Source: Crocodylus rhombifer
Lineage: Eukaryota > Chordata > Crocodylia > Crocodylidae
Direction of reading: 5' to 3'
Length of the DNA stretch: 64,000 nt
Assembly: GCA_038503035.1 (NCBI GenBank)
Contig: JAVSML010020793.1
Span: 1-64,000, forward strand
The notes below the pieces were generated by a model. That model saw only the letters and a list, made by a program, of their open reading frames with translations, was not told the origin of the DNA and did not search any database. Below, one piece after another: positions 30,550 through 42,679 of the stretch (the stretch's first letter is position 1; each line of letters starts with the position of its first letter). Both the position numbers and the translations under genes were made by a program.

Positions 30550-33500
30550 CTGTGGGGAAAAAAAGGATCAAATTCAGACTGTGGCAATATGTACACAGTT
30601 GGGTTAGAAAGTGTAATAATTCACATCCTAGAGATCATATTGGGGTGATAACCTTAAGAATTAGAAAGGGAAGCTTCACAGAAAAAGAATATGCTTTATT
30701 AAAGATGACATTTTCAGTAAAATGAAGTTACTTGGCAGCAACTGAAGTTCTTTGAGATGTACTGTCCACATGAACATTTTCACTTGTGGGAGATGCATTT
30801 CATGTCTTGTGTTTTGACTGGAGACTTTTTGGAGATTGTACTCTAGCACTGACTTTTTTGTGCCCCGATACCAAGGGGACAAAGGGCAGTGTGTGTTTCT
30901 CCTCCTGTTTTGTCTCAGTTAGAGACTTATGTTATTTTTGATTGCATGGAAGGTGGGATTCAATTCTGTATGTGAGCCCATATATCCTGAAGAATTTCAG
31001 TTACTGGAAAGTAACACCACTGAATAAAGTCCACATACATATTCTCACTTGTGGGTGACTCCAAAACAGTGCTCCCACACATGGAGGTGGTTTCAGAGTC
31101 ATCTAGACTGGGTTGTCATACACTCCACAAAGGTGTGGCACCTGGCCCATTGGCCTCTTACAAGCTGGACAGTCTCTCTCTAGATCTTGTCCATGGGACT
31201 TGTCATCATGAGTCAGCACCCAGGAAGTTAACACTGGCAATACCACTCCCTCCGTCCCAGCTTACCTATCACTCAATATCTGTTTTTGGGTCGCTATTAA
31301 TGACTAAAATGAAGCAGCTGGTAATGAGAAAAGGGGACAGACATGTGTAGTGGTAGCATTAGCCTCCTGGGTGCTAACTGCATGATATAGCAGCTCTGGC
31401 AGCCCTGGCAAGAAGACCCACTTCTGGATATGGGTCATAGGTTACTCTCATAACGACTCCTGAAAAGAGACAAAGATGGGGGTTGGGAGATGGGAAGTGA
31501 GAGAAACTGGACAGAATCCCTTTGGCACCATAGCTCAGCAGCCTGATGTCATATTGCAAGGCTGTCCAAATTCTAAATCCCAGCATGTCCTAAGCCAGCA
31601 ACATGCCCTAGGGACTACACTAGCAGAGACCACATGAACAATCATGCATCCTGGTAAACATACTACACCAAGTGGACCTGACAAAGGTAGTTTGACAATT
31701 GGCAAGGACATAATGGACTTAGTGAATCCTTGTTTCCTTCTAGACTGCTGCTAAATGGATGGACAAGTACTCTGTGCCCCAGACAACACTCTGTATTTGT
31801 ACTCCTTACCCAACACATCCTCTCTGTCTGCAATTTGCAAATGAGAAAGTCAAGCTGTAAAAAGTACATCAAGACCAAAAGGTTTGACCATTTTGGTAAA
31901 AGACTATTAATCAGCTAGCTCGCAGTTTCAAATCGCTAACTACAATGGCCCTTTTAATTCACAACAGCTTTCCAAAGCTGGTAGATCTGACACTGTCCCT
32001 TAGCACTGATAGAAGAACCTGATGTTCTTAATTTCAAAAGGGCAACTTGTGACCAAGATAGCATTACAGACCACTCTAGACACAGCCAACTCCAGTCAGG
32101 TCCACTATATCAGGAGTAGTTATGTACCAATCAACATGGCTGCAGGGGTGAGGCTTCCCCAAGGAGTCAAGCTACCCTAGACTTCCCATTTAAGGGTACA
32201 GAGTTTTAGCTGCAGAACTGATGGCACCCTGCATATGCTCAAAGATTCAAAAGCTACTCTCTGATCCTTTGAGGTATTTCTTCATCTCATAAAACTGAAA
32301 GTTCAAATACACAGCATATTGAAGAGGTCCTCTTTCCCTAGTTTCTGCTTCTGCTTCACTGCCTCCACCTAGAACCAGGAAGCCTCCCAGAAAGCAGCAC
32401 TTTATAGACTGTGGCACTCTTAAGTTGGATTTGATGGAGGTGCTCAAGAGATAGAGATTTGCCAGCCATCTACTCTTCTGAGATTGCTCAACTCAGTTCT
32501 GCAGCTCCTGGTCCAATGTGACACGACTGTCCAATTGGTGACCTACAGGCTGCATGCAGCCAAAAGGCAGTTAATGTGGGGCCCTGGGCTTCTACCCAGT
32601 CACTTTTTCAGCAGCAATAGCAGCTAGAGTCTCTAGTTTCCTTCCGCCAGGGCTATGCATAGGGGAAAGAAAGAGGGAGTGGGTTTCTCATGCAGTACAG
32701 CAATTGGAGGGCACCCATGTGAGTGCACAGTGGTTGGGGGGATTGTTCTTGCACACCTGTGCTGTGCAGTGGTTGGAGGGTTACACGAGCATTCATGTGG
32801 GAGACCCCTTCTCTAAAAGCAATCTTGCTATTCTTTATGAGCTTGTAAAAGCCCGATTTATGTCCTTTGATAACTGGGACATAAACTGCACCAAATTTGA
32901 ATGGGGGAGAGGACAAATCTGTGATGAGGATGGAAGAGTCTACTGCAATGGTCTGGGAAGAAGCAAGTGTCCCTTTGCAGAGGTCAAGAGAACCTCTGAG
33001 CAAGGAGGAATGTTACTGGAATACCATAGCCAAATTGGCCATGCTGGCGTTGTCAGGCAGCTGTCGGGTCAATGTACTGGCATCCGATTTGCCATGTTGT
33101 ATGACACAAGAGGAACATGGCCTGAACCCAAGGGAGCAACCAGGTCTGGATAAGGCTATATCTTCCAAATAGTACCATCTCTACCCACACCATAAAGCCT
33201 GGGATGGTTTGACTCTGTATCTGCAGCAAAGCTAAGATGGCATTGCTGCATGGCACTGATGGAACTGTGTGGGGGGAGGAGCAGGTGTTGGCCAGTACCA
33301 AGCCAAAATTCACTCTCAGCATTCTTCCTCATATAGCAAAAGCATTTTCCTAAGAGAAGCTGTTCCAAAGCAAGAACCTTGCATCATGCAAAGTACTCCA
33401 AAAAATTGCTTCGTCTCTAGCCAGGGTTTTGTGAAGAGATGAAAGTACGAAGTGTGCGCTGCCTTTTGTTTTTTCAGTGCAGAAATATGATAAGATGAAT

Positions 33501-34818
33501 GGCTAAAGTACTCTACAGATACTGCTAAGGCAAACAGTGTCCAGTCAAAGAACAAGTGAGAATGTCTATGTGGACAATTATTCAAAGGACAAACTTTGTC
33601 ACGTCAAGAACTTATTTTTACAGAAGTAATCTGAAGAAAAGTGATTAGTCAGAATGAGCAGATAATTCCTGAGCCTGCAGCTGGCAGCCCACCTCTGCCA
33701 CATGGGGGGCATGTGCTCCCATGCCTGTCTCCGGGGTGCGCACAGCTGTGGGGAGTCATGCTTCTTGCTGTGGGGACATACGATGCTTATTGCTTATTGG
33801 CTATTTTTCTAAATTCTGTAAACCAGCAATGAACTTACTAGTCCAATGCAAATTCCTAGGGCTTCACTGAGCCTTTGAACACACTGTTTTTTGCCCTTTC
33901 TTGTGCTGCAACAGCGTGACTGTTTGCACGAGCAGGTTTTTGGATGCTCTAAGAGTCTTTGTAGTGCATTAAAGTAAAACCTGAACTGCAGTTTAGTTTG
34001 ACCTGTTGAGAATTAAAGTGTCACATCCATGGATTCATTGCATGCAAACACAAAGGCACTCAAAGATGTGTAATGAGCCTCTTTGTTCACCAGATGGCAC
34101 TGCAACTTTTTGTAGTTCACCCCTTTGAAATGCTTCCACTTTTTTTTTTCCTTGTACTGTTTGTTGGCTCCATGGTCCCACAACTGCGTGGCAGGGCATG
34201 GGTGAGGGGCCCCAGGCTGGGGGGGAGGGGGAAAGAAGGCAGTGCCAAGCCATCCTGCTCTCCTTTGGTGCTGGTTGGGGAAACGGGTTTAATTTGTTTG
34301 AAACACAAGTGTGTGCAAATAGTAGTGTGATGCTCCAAAGCCTAATTCATTTGAAAACATAGCGCATGCAAACACTAATGTGATGCTCCAAAATAAACAA
34401 ATTTAAATTTTATAAACTTATTTAATTTAATGAGCAAACCCTGTGGTGTGTACCGGTGCCCACTGTGTCTATCTATCACTTAGAACTTGCTAGGGAGATT
34501 TTGTCAAATCCTATAGCACTATTTCCTGTATAACTCAGATAGGCACATGATTTGTACTGTACCTGATGCAGTATCTACTAAAACAAATCAGACTGGGATT
34601 ACTGTCACCAGTGGATGCCAGAAAGTCTGAATGGGAGTGTACTAAAGATAACAAGATGCATGACTGCCAGAGGTAACAAAGTTAACTGGAATAAAATTTA
34701 CATACATGTCTACTGTGTAAGTCTTATACAAAACCAGTATTTTAAATATTAGCAGCCTATTGCTTTCTGGTATCCAACTGAAATTCATGAAACTGTAAAA
34801 TGGCATAAAGAGTCAAAC
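30550..34818 (-). other. STIMATE: STIMATE intron, largely unassigned
   Basis: No exon, RNA gene or clear transposon end was recognised. A two-copy tandem repeat lies at 34289-34396. Open frames at 32704-33153 and 33053-33322 have no recognisable motif. Confidence 0.5.
34289..34396. repeat. Two-copy tandem repeat, about 53 bases
   Basis: Each unit runs from taattt/cattTgaaa-type sequence through gtgcaaa/atgcaaac to gtgatgctccaaa (34327-34339 and 34380-34392). Copies are diverged. Confidence 0.7.
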
Positions 34819-34931
34819 CTCTTTCCACTGAGGTATTAGGAGGACTATAATGATGATGGTTTTCTCAAACATCATGATCACTATGTATAGGGCACACTGT
34901 CCCACCCAAGCAGTGCACTGAAGTGGGTCAC
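34819..34931 (-). CDS. STIMATE: STIMATE internal coding exon (GDPLQC...PQWKE)
   Basis: Two bases complete a Gly codon split with the previous exon, then 37 codons follow. Acceptor is tctttatag and donor is gtttga. The product includes [19 protein letters not shown] and [12 protein letters not shown], two membrane-spanning stretches separated by a short FEK loop. Junction phases match the exons at 53010 and 30472. The donor (GAG|gtttga) is weaker than the others but keeps GT. Confidence 0.95.
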
Positions 34932-36054
34932 CTATAAAGAAAAGCAAGTATTTATTACACATATGACTCACTATTACTTCATTTAAAACTACAGATTTAA
35001 GAAAAGCAAAAGCAGAAATAGATAAAAGCAGAAATTAGCAAGTCCAAGTACATGAAATACTTGATAAAATGATTGCAATTTAAAATGTCTTCATAGGAGC
35101 AGTAACCATATAGTACCCTTTACTTGATGTCCTTTTCCTGTGTGCCTACCCTCAATTATTGTGAGTTGTTATGCTTAACTATAGAGCTTTTAACAGGTGT
35201 AATTTGGAAACTGACCATAATTGCACCTTTTGGGAGTACCTTGGTTAACCAGGTTGCTCTGTATTACTGAAATTGGCAAAGAACTGTTGCATTTATTTAG
35301 ATCATATTTACTTTCCATAAAAGCTAATATTGCTTTCTTCCTTCTCTTCTGTGGCAAAATATTATATTTTAAAACAGAAACTTAAGAAAAAATGGGCCTG
35401 TTGCACTATTTGATCAGCATATGCAATATTTTAATACAAATCAGACTATTTCTGTGTTTTTGCTTATATCATCCTGATAAAAATATCTCATACAAAAAAA
35501 ATCAACAGTCATTTCTAACCGATACCTGAGACAAAGACTACAGTAGATTACAAGTACATGACTAGATACCAACTTTTTTTGTTTTTTGGAAAGTCCTGAA
35601 AGCTAAGCAGGATCTATTTTATCTGCAGTAGTCAAAATGATAGCATTCATTTATCATAAAAAAAAAAAAAGTTTTGCTGGGCTCCAGCTAGGCTACAGTA
35701 AAATGCATGGTAATCAAATGAAATTAATTATTTACTGTACTGTTCTGGAATTAGACCTCTTTTACACAAATATACCAATAGAAAAGTATGCAAACTACTG
35801 TGGTGAGTAACTGAAAATACCTGGTTGTATGCATACAGAAGCTGAGATAAGTGGAGTGTCCGGTAAACCACTGATGTGAACTTTAAGCATCATTTAAGCA
35901 ATATCACCAGGATTTGACAGTTCAGGGATGCAGTAATAACTGAACTTTTGCCTATCTATTTCATCTTTTCCATTCAAATAATGTTGATAAAATCTTCAAA
36001 TATAGCTTAACTTTGCCCCCAAGTACTCCTTTTGGGAGGGAGGGCTGCCATCTT
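34932..36054 (-). other. STIMATE: STIMATE intron, no feature seen
   Basis: AT-rich intron sequence with short homopolymers. Nothing assignable. Confidence 0.5.
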
Positions 36055-37357
36055 GGAACCAGAAAAAACGCAAAATCATATACTAAAAGTCAAACACCTA
36101 CTATAAACATATTTTAATTTTATTACAAATTTTCTTTGTCATGATTTGTGTTTGCATACTATATATAGAGATGATTGCATAATAACAGAAAAATAAAGTC
36201 TTATTCTTGTGTATTGTGTGAGAGGTATGGGGCCTGGTTGGGGGTAGGTGTATGTGTATGGTGGGATGTGGCGGGGCTTGTGAAGGGGTGTATATGCTGA
36301 GGGTTGGAGGAGCAGGGTGTGTGTATGTGGCATTTGTGAGGTGTGAGGGAGGGTGGGGGAGTATGGGGACCCACCACACACTCCCCTCCATTGCGCACAG
36401 ACCCTGTTGCCAGCAGCAGCAGCAGCAGCAGCAGCAGGAGGCAGGTGCTCGTGGTCCACGCTGGTGCTGCTGCTCAGCAGTGTGCTGCTCTAGCCAGCGC
36501 AGCACCTGGTGACAGCCAGGCCAGCCTGCCTCTATCGTATGGGGCTCCACACAGCACACGTGCAGCTCCTGCACTTGTGTGTCACTGGGCAAAGCCCCAT
36601 GCAATGGAGATGGCTGCCTTTGTTGTTCCCTGCTGTGCAGGTCCAGGGACACCACTGAAAGTGGAGGGGAGCCCCACCTTCTGCTTCCCAGTAGAGTCCA
36701 AAGAACTGCATGGCAGGGGGCAGAAAAGCAGCTGGCTCCATCCTGTGGGGCTTCCCCTGGTGGCATGAGAGAGCCAGGAGGTGCATGCATGCTGCATGGA
36801 GTCCCATGCAATAGAGGTGAACTGCCCTGGTTGAGCTCCCTGCCACCACATGCAGTGCTGGTTGGAGCCACATGCTGCTGGGTGGCAGCACCTGCACAGG
36901 CCATGAGCACAAGCCCCCTGCTGCTGTTGCTGGCAGTGGTGGTTCTGTGCCATTAGGGGGAGTGTGTGGGGGGTTCCTACATCCCTGCCCCCCTTTCCCT
37001 CACACCCACTCCCTGCCTAGCCCAGTTCTGCTCGCCTGATGCCACCCTGGGTGCCAGCTCTGCACTGCCGCCAGCCCCATGCTCCCACCCAGCTGTAGCT
37101 CCCCCTTCCCCCCACTCCCACCTAGTTTCTGGAGCAAGCGGGACACCAGGGAAGCCAAGCAGGTCACCCGGTGGCTTCAGGAGTGGTAGCAGCAGTCCCA
37201 CCTGAAAGCCATGTGCTGGCTGGCCTGGGCCCTTCTGCCCACAAGGGTGAGTGAGGCTAGGTAAGGTACAATTAGTTGGTGGGAATTTGCGGGCTGGATG
37301 ATATTGCCTGGCGGACGGGATCTGGCTTGGGGGCCGTATTTTGCCCACCCCTGGTTT
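36055..37357. mobile_element. Palindrome-bearing element, second copy
   Basis: The left part (aaatcatatactaaaagtca through gatgattgcataat) matches 25697-25820 closely, then comes a GT-rich tract, a palindrome and a GC-rich right side. The right end ttttgcccacccctg is the complement of an hAT-type end and resembles the left end of the element at 16091. It abuts the CR1 at 37362. Open frames on both strands come from the palindrome and GC content. Confidence 0.65.
36390..36957. repeat. Imperfect palindrome centred near 36673
   Basis: ctctatcgtatggg at 36530-36543 pairs in reverse with cccatgcaatagag at 36803-36816. The CAG-rich start of the left arm (cagcagcagcagcag near 36415-36440) pairs with the CTG-rich end of the right arm (gctgctgttgctgg near 36924). 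Arms are about 280 bases. Confidence 0.8.
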
Positions 37358-37361
37358 AGCT

Positions 37362-38297
37362 TCACCCTTCAGACAGATGAAAGCTGCTATTAAATCACTA
37401 CTCAGTCTTTCTTCTCCAGGCTAAATAAGCCCAGTTCCCACAGCCTCTCCTCATAAGTCACGTGCCCCAGTTCCCTAACCATTTTCATTGCCCTCTGCTG
37501 GACTCTTTCCACTTTGTCCACATCCTTTTGAGCCCAAAACTCAACACAGTACTCTAGATGTGGCCTCACCAGTGCTGAACAGGGGGAAGAATCACTTCCC
37601 TTTTATCTACTGGCAGTGTTCCTACTAATGCAGTCCAGTATGCCATTACCCTTCTTCGCAACAAGGGCACACTGTTGGCTCATATTCAGCTTATTGTCCA
37701 CTGTAACCCACAGGTCCTTTTCTGCAGAGCTGCTGCTTAGCCAGTTGGTCCCCAGCCTGTAGTGGTACATGGGATTCTTCTGTTTTAAGTGCAGGACTTT
37801 GCACCTGTCCTTATTGAACCTCATGAGATTTCATTTGGTCCCATCCTCCAATTTGTTCAGGTCTCTCTGAATCCTAACCCTACCCTCCAGCATATCTACT
37901 ACTCCCTGTGCCATCTGCAAACTTGCTAAGGGTGCGCTCCATCTTATTTTCCAGATCATTGATGAAAATATTGAACAAAACCAGCCCCAGGACCAGCCTC
38001 CAGGGCACTCCATTGGTACCGGCTGTCAACTAGACAGCAAGCCATTTACTACTACCCTCTGAGCCTGATGATCCAGCCAGCTTTCTGTCCACTTTACAGT
38101 CCATTCATCCAGCCCATTCTTGCAAGTAAACTGAGGAAGTATGTTGTGGAAGACCATATTGAAAGCTTTGCTAAAAATCAAGGTACATCACATCCACTGG
38201 TCTTCCCACATCCACAGAGCCAGTCATCTCATCAAAGAAGACAATCAGGTTGATCAAGCATAACTTGCCCCTGGTGAATCCATGCTTACTGTTTCTA
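37362..38297 (-). mobile_element. Old CR1 LINE, 3' side (interrupted)
   Basis: The minus strand gives the reverse transcriptase ([13 protein letters not shown] near 38150, motif A), then MRFNKDRCKVLHLKQKN near 37800, RLGTNWLSSSSAEKDL and LDCISRNTASR. Frameshifts and a stop are present. The 3' end is missing: the copy is cut at 37362 next to the palindrome element. It is interrupted at 38297 by a plus-strand CR1. Confidence 0.88.
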
Positions 38298-38597
38298 ATC
38301 ACTGTTCACCAGGGCACCCTTTGGGAAAACCAGGAGTAAGGGCCACAAACTCCTGGAAGACCCTTTTCAGGCTTAACAGTAGGAAAAACTTCTTCACAGT
38401 TAGGGTGTCCAGACTGTGGAACAGGTTCCCTTCCAGAGGTGGTGCAATTGCCTACCCTGGAAGTCTTCAAGAAGAAACTGGACAGTCACCTTGCTGGGGT
38501 CACCTGACCCCAGTTGTCTTTCCTGCCTAGTGCAGGGGGGCTGGACCTGATGATCTTGCAAAGTCCCTTTCCAGGCCTTACAATTTATGAATCTATG
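38298..38597 (+). mobile_element. CR1 LINE 3' fragment nested in a minus-strand CR1
   Basis: It begins with tgttcaccagggcacccttt, the same C-terminal region as other copies (RNSRKNFFTVRVSRLWNR in reading), and ends with the CR1 3' UTR and atttatgaatctatgaac. aatcac occurs on both sides (38292-38297 and 38598-38603), a possible 6-base target duplication. Confidence 0.88.
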
Positions 38598-39010
38598 AAC
38601 AATCACCTTCTCCTCCAAGTGCTTAGAAATGGATTGAGGATCTGGTCCATGATTTTTCCAGCAACTGAGGTAAGGCTGACTGGTCTATAGTTCCTTGGAT
38701 CCTCCTTTCCTTTCTTAAAGATGGGCACTACATGTGTCCTTTTCCAATCATCTGGAACCTCTCCTGATAGCCATGAGTTTTCTAAGATGATGGCCAGTGG
38801 CTCTGCAGTCACATCAATCAACTCCCTCAGCATCCTTGGGTGCATCATGGTACATATCCAGCTTTTCTAAATAGTCCCCAGTCTGTTCTTTTGCCACTGC
38901 TGGCTACTCAGTCCTCCCCAAACTGTGTTGCCAGGTGCAGTAGTCTGGGAGCTGACCTTGCCTGTGAACACTGAGGTGAGCACTGCAGCCTTTTCTGCAT
39001 CCCCTGTCAC
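38598..39010 (-). mobile_element. Old CR1 LINE, 5' side (continuation)
   Basis: The minus strand gives [17 protein letters not shown] near 38820, [20 protein letters not shown] near 38730 and [19 protein letters not shown] near 38650. These belong to the same CR1 as 37362-38297. The upstream linker (DAEKAAVLTSVFTGKV) reaches about 39005, where the copy is 5'-truncated. Confidence 0.88.
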
Positions 39011-39375
39011 ACGGTAAAGTCTGAGCAAGGACAGGAAAGTGAAATGGTACAATAAATTTGTTTGTTTACAAATGGAACAATAAATCTGAAGCTATCTGCT
39101 GTGCTGTTTGGGACACCTGAACTCCAAACCCCTTCTCTTTAAAAGAAGAAAACACCCACTCCTTCCCAGGAGTTAACCAAGAATAAAAAGTTCTCATAGG
39201 TGGGGGTGCTATGGATTGCTGGGGTAGCCAGAGACTGAGAAGAACAAGGGTCTCAAAGCTAGAGGCTTGCCCCTTGTGGGCATGTACAGACAAGCCCGCA
39301 CGTGCCTCTTGCAGTGCCTCAAAGGAGTTTGAGATGCTGTAAGAAGCATGCCGGGAACAAAAAAAAAAACGTTCC

Positions 39376-39660
39376 TTGCATTGCATATTTGCTAAAGAGG
39401 GGATATGATAGCAGTCTTCAAATACCTGAAGGGCTGCCATAAAGAAAAGAGGGGAAAAAAACTTCTCTCTCTTGCTGCAGAAAGGAGGACATGGATCAGT
39501 GTCTTGTAGTTGCAAAGTAAATTTAGATTGCATGTCTGGAAAAAACTTCTTCACTTTGAGAATAGTGAGGCAGTGGAACAGACAGCCTAGGGAAGTTGTG
39601 GATGCTCCATCACTAGAAGTGTTCAAAAGGTTGGACAGCCGCTGGTCAAGGATGATCTAG
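39376..39660 (+). mobile_element. Old CR1-like 3' fragment
   Basis: Nucleotide motifs of the CR1 C-terminal region: gatagcagtcttcaaatacc, aacttcttcactttgagaat, caagtgttcaaaaggttgga-like text and ggatgatct at the end. The reading frame is destroyed. Confidence 0.7.
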
Positions 39661-39986
39661 GCCATGAACGTGTGCCCCTGGAGGATGGGGGGGCAGGTTG
39701 CCTGCCCGCAGATGCTGCCAGCAGCATCAGCGGCAAAAGGGGTGGGGGTGGCAAGTGGCGCCTGCAGGTGGTCGCCTGGCAGTACTTGTGTCAGGGAGTG
39801 TGTCACGGAATGGGGGTTCCCAGGGATAGCCGTGATAGCCCTAGGGCTCCTTGCCTGTGCCAATCCTGCACAATGGGCACCCTCTTTCTTGCCTGCCACA
39901 TCTTGCTGTAGCTATAATAGATGGGGAGGCTGCCCTCAAGTTCATATTTTTTTGGACGCGGTCCTCGTGGGTGAATATCAAGGGCA
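39661..39986. other. Unassigned GC-rich sequence
   Basis: No recognisable gene. Its last 16 bases are duplicated as the start of the next CR1. Confidence 0.4.
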
Positions 39987-42678
39987 GTGAATATCAAGGG
40001 CTATAGGCTGTACAGGAGGAACAGGACAGGGAGGAAAGGTGGGGGTGTGGCGCTCTATGTCAAGGAGGAATACACAAGCTCAGTAGCACAAGGTCAGAGG
40101 AGGGGCACACTGAAGTGCTTTGTGTTAGAATAAATGGAGTTGAGGGGAAAGGGACTTAATGGTGGGGGTCTACTACAGACCACCCAACCAAGGGGAAGAG
40201 CTAGACCAGGAATTCTTAAGTCAGCTCACAGAGGTAGTTAGGTCAAAGGACACGGTCGTCATGGGTGACCCGAACTTTCCAGACATCTGCTGGGAAGAGC
40301 AGTTAGCCAGGTTTGACTGCTCACGTAGGTTCCTAGCCAAAATACATGACCTCCATCTAACCCAGGAAGTGCACAGCCCCACCAGGGGAGACGCCCTGTT
40401 GGACCTGGTGCTGGCAATGGGCAATGACCTAGTGAGGCGGCTGCGGGTGCTCGATCACCTGGGTGACAGTCATCGTCGTCTGCTAGAATTCACCATCCAG
40501 CACAAGATGGCAGAGGCATGCAGCAAAGCAGCAGCCCTGGACTTCAGGAAGGCGGACTTCGATGAGGTAAGAAGAATAGTCAGGGAAGCACTGAGGTCCC
40601 AGAGGGGAGGGGAGTTGGGTGTCCAAGAAGAGTTGTCGTTTCTTAAGGAGCCAATCCTCCAAGCCCAAAGGGAGGTAATCCCAACACGGATCAAAGGGGG
40701 CAAGAGGGCGCAAAAACCCCCATGGCTCACCAAAAGCATATGGGAACATCTCCTAGCTAAAAGAGGCGTACACCCAGTGGAAGGGAGTGGCCATCACCAG
40801 GGAGGACTATACCTCCGTTGCTCGGGGCTGTAGGTGGGCGGTCAGGAAGGCCAAGGTAGAGATGGAACTGGGACTAGCTTCCCGAATCAAGGACAACAAG
40901 AAGTCCTTTTTTAAATACATAGGGGGCAAAAAGAAGGTTCTGGGTAACATGGGGCCCCTGCAAGACACGCTAGGAAATCTGGTCGTCACACCATACGACA
41001 AAGCTAACCTATTTAACAATTTCTTTGCCTCCATTTTCCTGACCAGGGACTGGAACAGCCACCACCGCTCTGGGCTACCTCAGCCCCAGGGGAGGCGCAC
41101 CCAGGCCTAGAGTCAGTGAGGAACTAGTCAGGGAACTTCTGGAGGGGCTGGACATATTTAAATCAGCTGGTCCTGAAGATCTCCACCCCAGAGTGCTGAA
41201 GGAATTAGCTGAGGTCATTGCGGGACCCCTGGCACAGCTTTACGAGCACTCGTGGCGGTCTGGTGTAGTGCCAGAGGACTGGAAGAGGGCCAACGTGGTT
41301 CCCATCTTCAAAAAAGGGAGAAAGGAGGACCCAGGAAACTATAGGCCAGTTAGTCTTACCTCAATCCTGGGTAAGCTTTTTGAGAGAATTATCCTGGCGC
41401 ATGTCCATGAGGGGCAAGCGGGGTTGATTATGCTTAGGGGCAACCCACACGGGTTCATTAGAGGCAGGTCCTGTCAGACCAACCTGGTGGCCTTCTATGA
41501 CCAGGTCACAAAATCCTTAGATGCAGAGATAGCAGTGGACATAGTCTTTCTGGACTTTAGGAAGGCCTTCGACACTGTCTCTCACTCCATTCTCATTAAA
41601 AAAACTAGGAGACTGTGGCATCAACACCTACACAGTCAAATGGCTTGCCAACTGGCTGCAGGGCTGCACCCAGAGCGTGGTGGTGGCTGGGTCATTTTCG
41701 ACCTGGAGGGATGTGGGCAATGGGGTCCCCAGGGCTCGGTCCTCCGGCCCGCACTGTTCAACATCTTCATCAGTGACTTGAACGAGGGGATAAAAAGCAC
41801 CCTGTTCAAATTCACAGATGACACTAAGATGCAGCATGCTAGAAGGGAGAAATAGGCTGCAATCAGACTGGGATGGGTGGATGAGAACAGGATTGGCTTC
41901 AACACTGACAAGTGCAAGGTGCTGCACCTGGGGAGGAAGAACCAGCAGCAGACCTACAGGCTGGGGAACTCTCTTCTCATCAGTACAGAGGCAGAAAAGG
42001 ATCTTGGAGTCACTACTGATGCCAAAATGAACATGGGTCGGCAATGTGGGGACGCAGTCAGGAAGGATAACTACACCTTGTCGTGCATCCACAGATGCAT
42101 CTCCAACAGGTCCAAGGAGGTGATACTCCCCCTCTATGTGACCCTGGTCAGGCTGCAGTTGGAGTACTGTGTCCAGTTCTGGGCGCAGCACTTCAGGAGG
42201 GATGTGGACAACATGAAGAGGGTCAAGAGGAGGGCCACTTGCATGATCAGGGGGCAGCAGGGCAGGCCCTACGAGAAGAGGCTAAGGGACCTGAACCTGG
42301 TCAGCCTCCACAAGAGAAGACTGAGGGGGGATCTAGCGGCCTGTTACAAGCTAGTCAGAGGGGACCAGGAGGCATTGGGGGAGTCTCTGTTCCCCCGAGC
42401 ACTTCCAGGAGTGACTAGAAATAATGGTCACACGCTGGCAGAGGGTAGATTCAGACCAGACATCAGGAGGCGCTACTTCACTGTCAGGGTGGCTAGGATC
42501 TGGAACCAACTTCCAAGAGAAGTGCTGGCTCCTACCCTGAGGGTCTTTAAGAGGAGGCTGGACAAACACCTTACTGGGGTCATTTGACCCCAGCACTCTT
42601 TCCTGCCATGGCAGGGGGTCGGACTTGATGATCTGCTCAGGCCCCTTCCGACCCTACAAACTATGAAACTATGACCCC
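39987..42678 (+). mobile_element. CR1 LINE, ORF2 nearly complete but frameshifted
   Basis: The copy is 5'-truncated within the endonuclease (reading VNIKGYRLYRR). It continues GVYYRPPNQGEELDQEF near 40166, MGDPNFPDICWEEQ near 40260 (Asp-Pro-Asn instead of Asp-Leu-Asn), and the reverse transcriptase with FLDFRKAFDTVSHS near 41548. Motif C reads FTDDTKM near 41808. The C-terminus stops at 42585-42587. Breaks are near 40140, 40770, 41110, 41600 and 41835. It ends in a gaaactat repeat near 42660-42675. It is the same subfamily as 4911-9432 and lies in STIMATE intron sequence, opposite in orientation to 46229-48992. Confidence 0.92.
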
Positions 42679-42679
42679 A

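Noticed and set aside
32704..33322. Overlapping open frames in a STIMATE intron
   Set aside because: No recognisable domain, splice context or homology to known families by eye.
36101..36956. Open frames of up to 269 codons on both strands
   Set aside because: They lie within the palindrome and its GT-rich flank. The reverse-strand twin frames are explained by symmetry.
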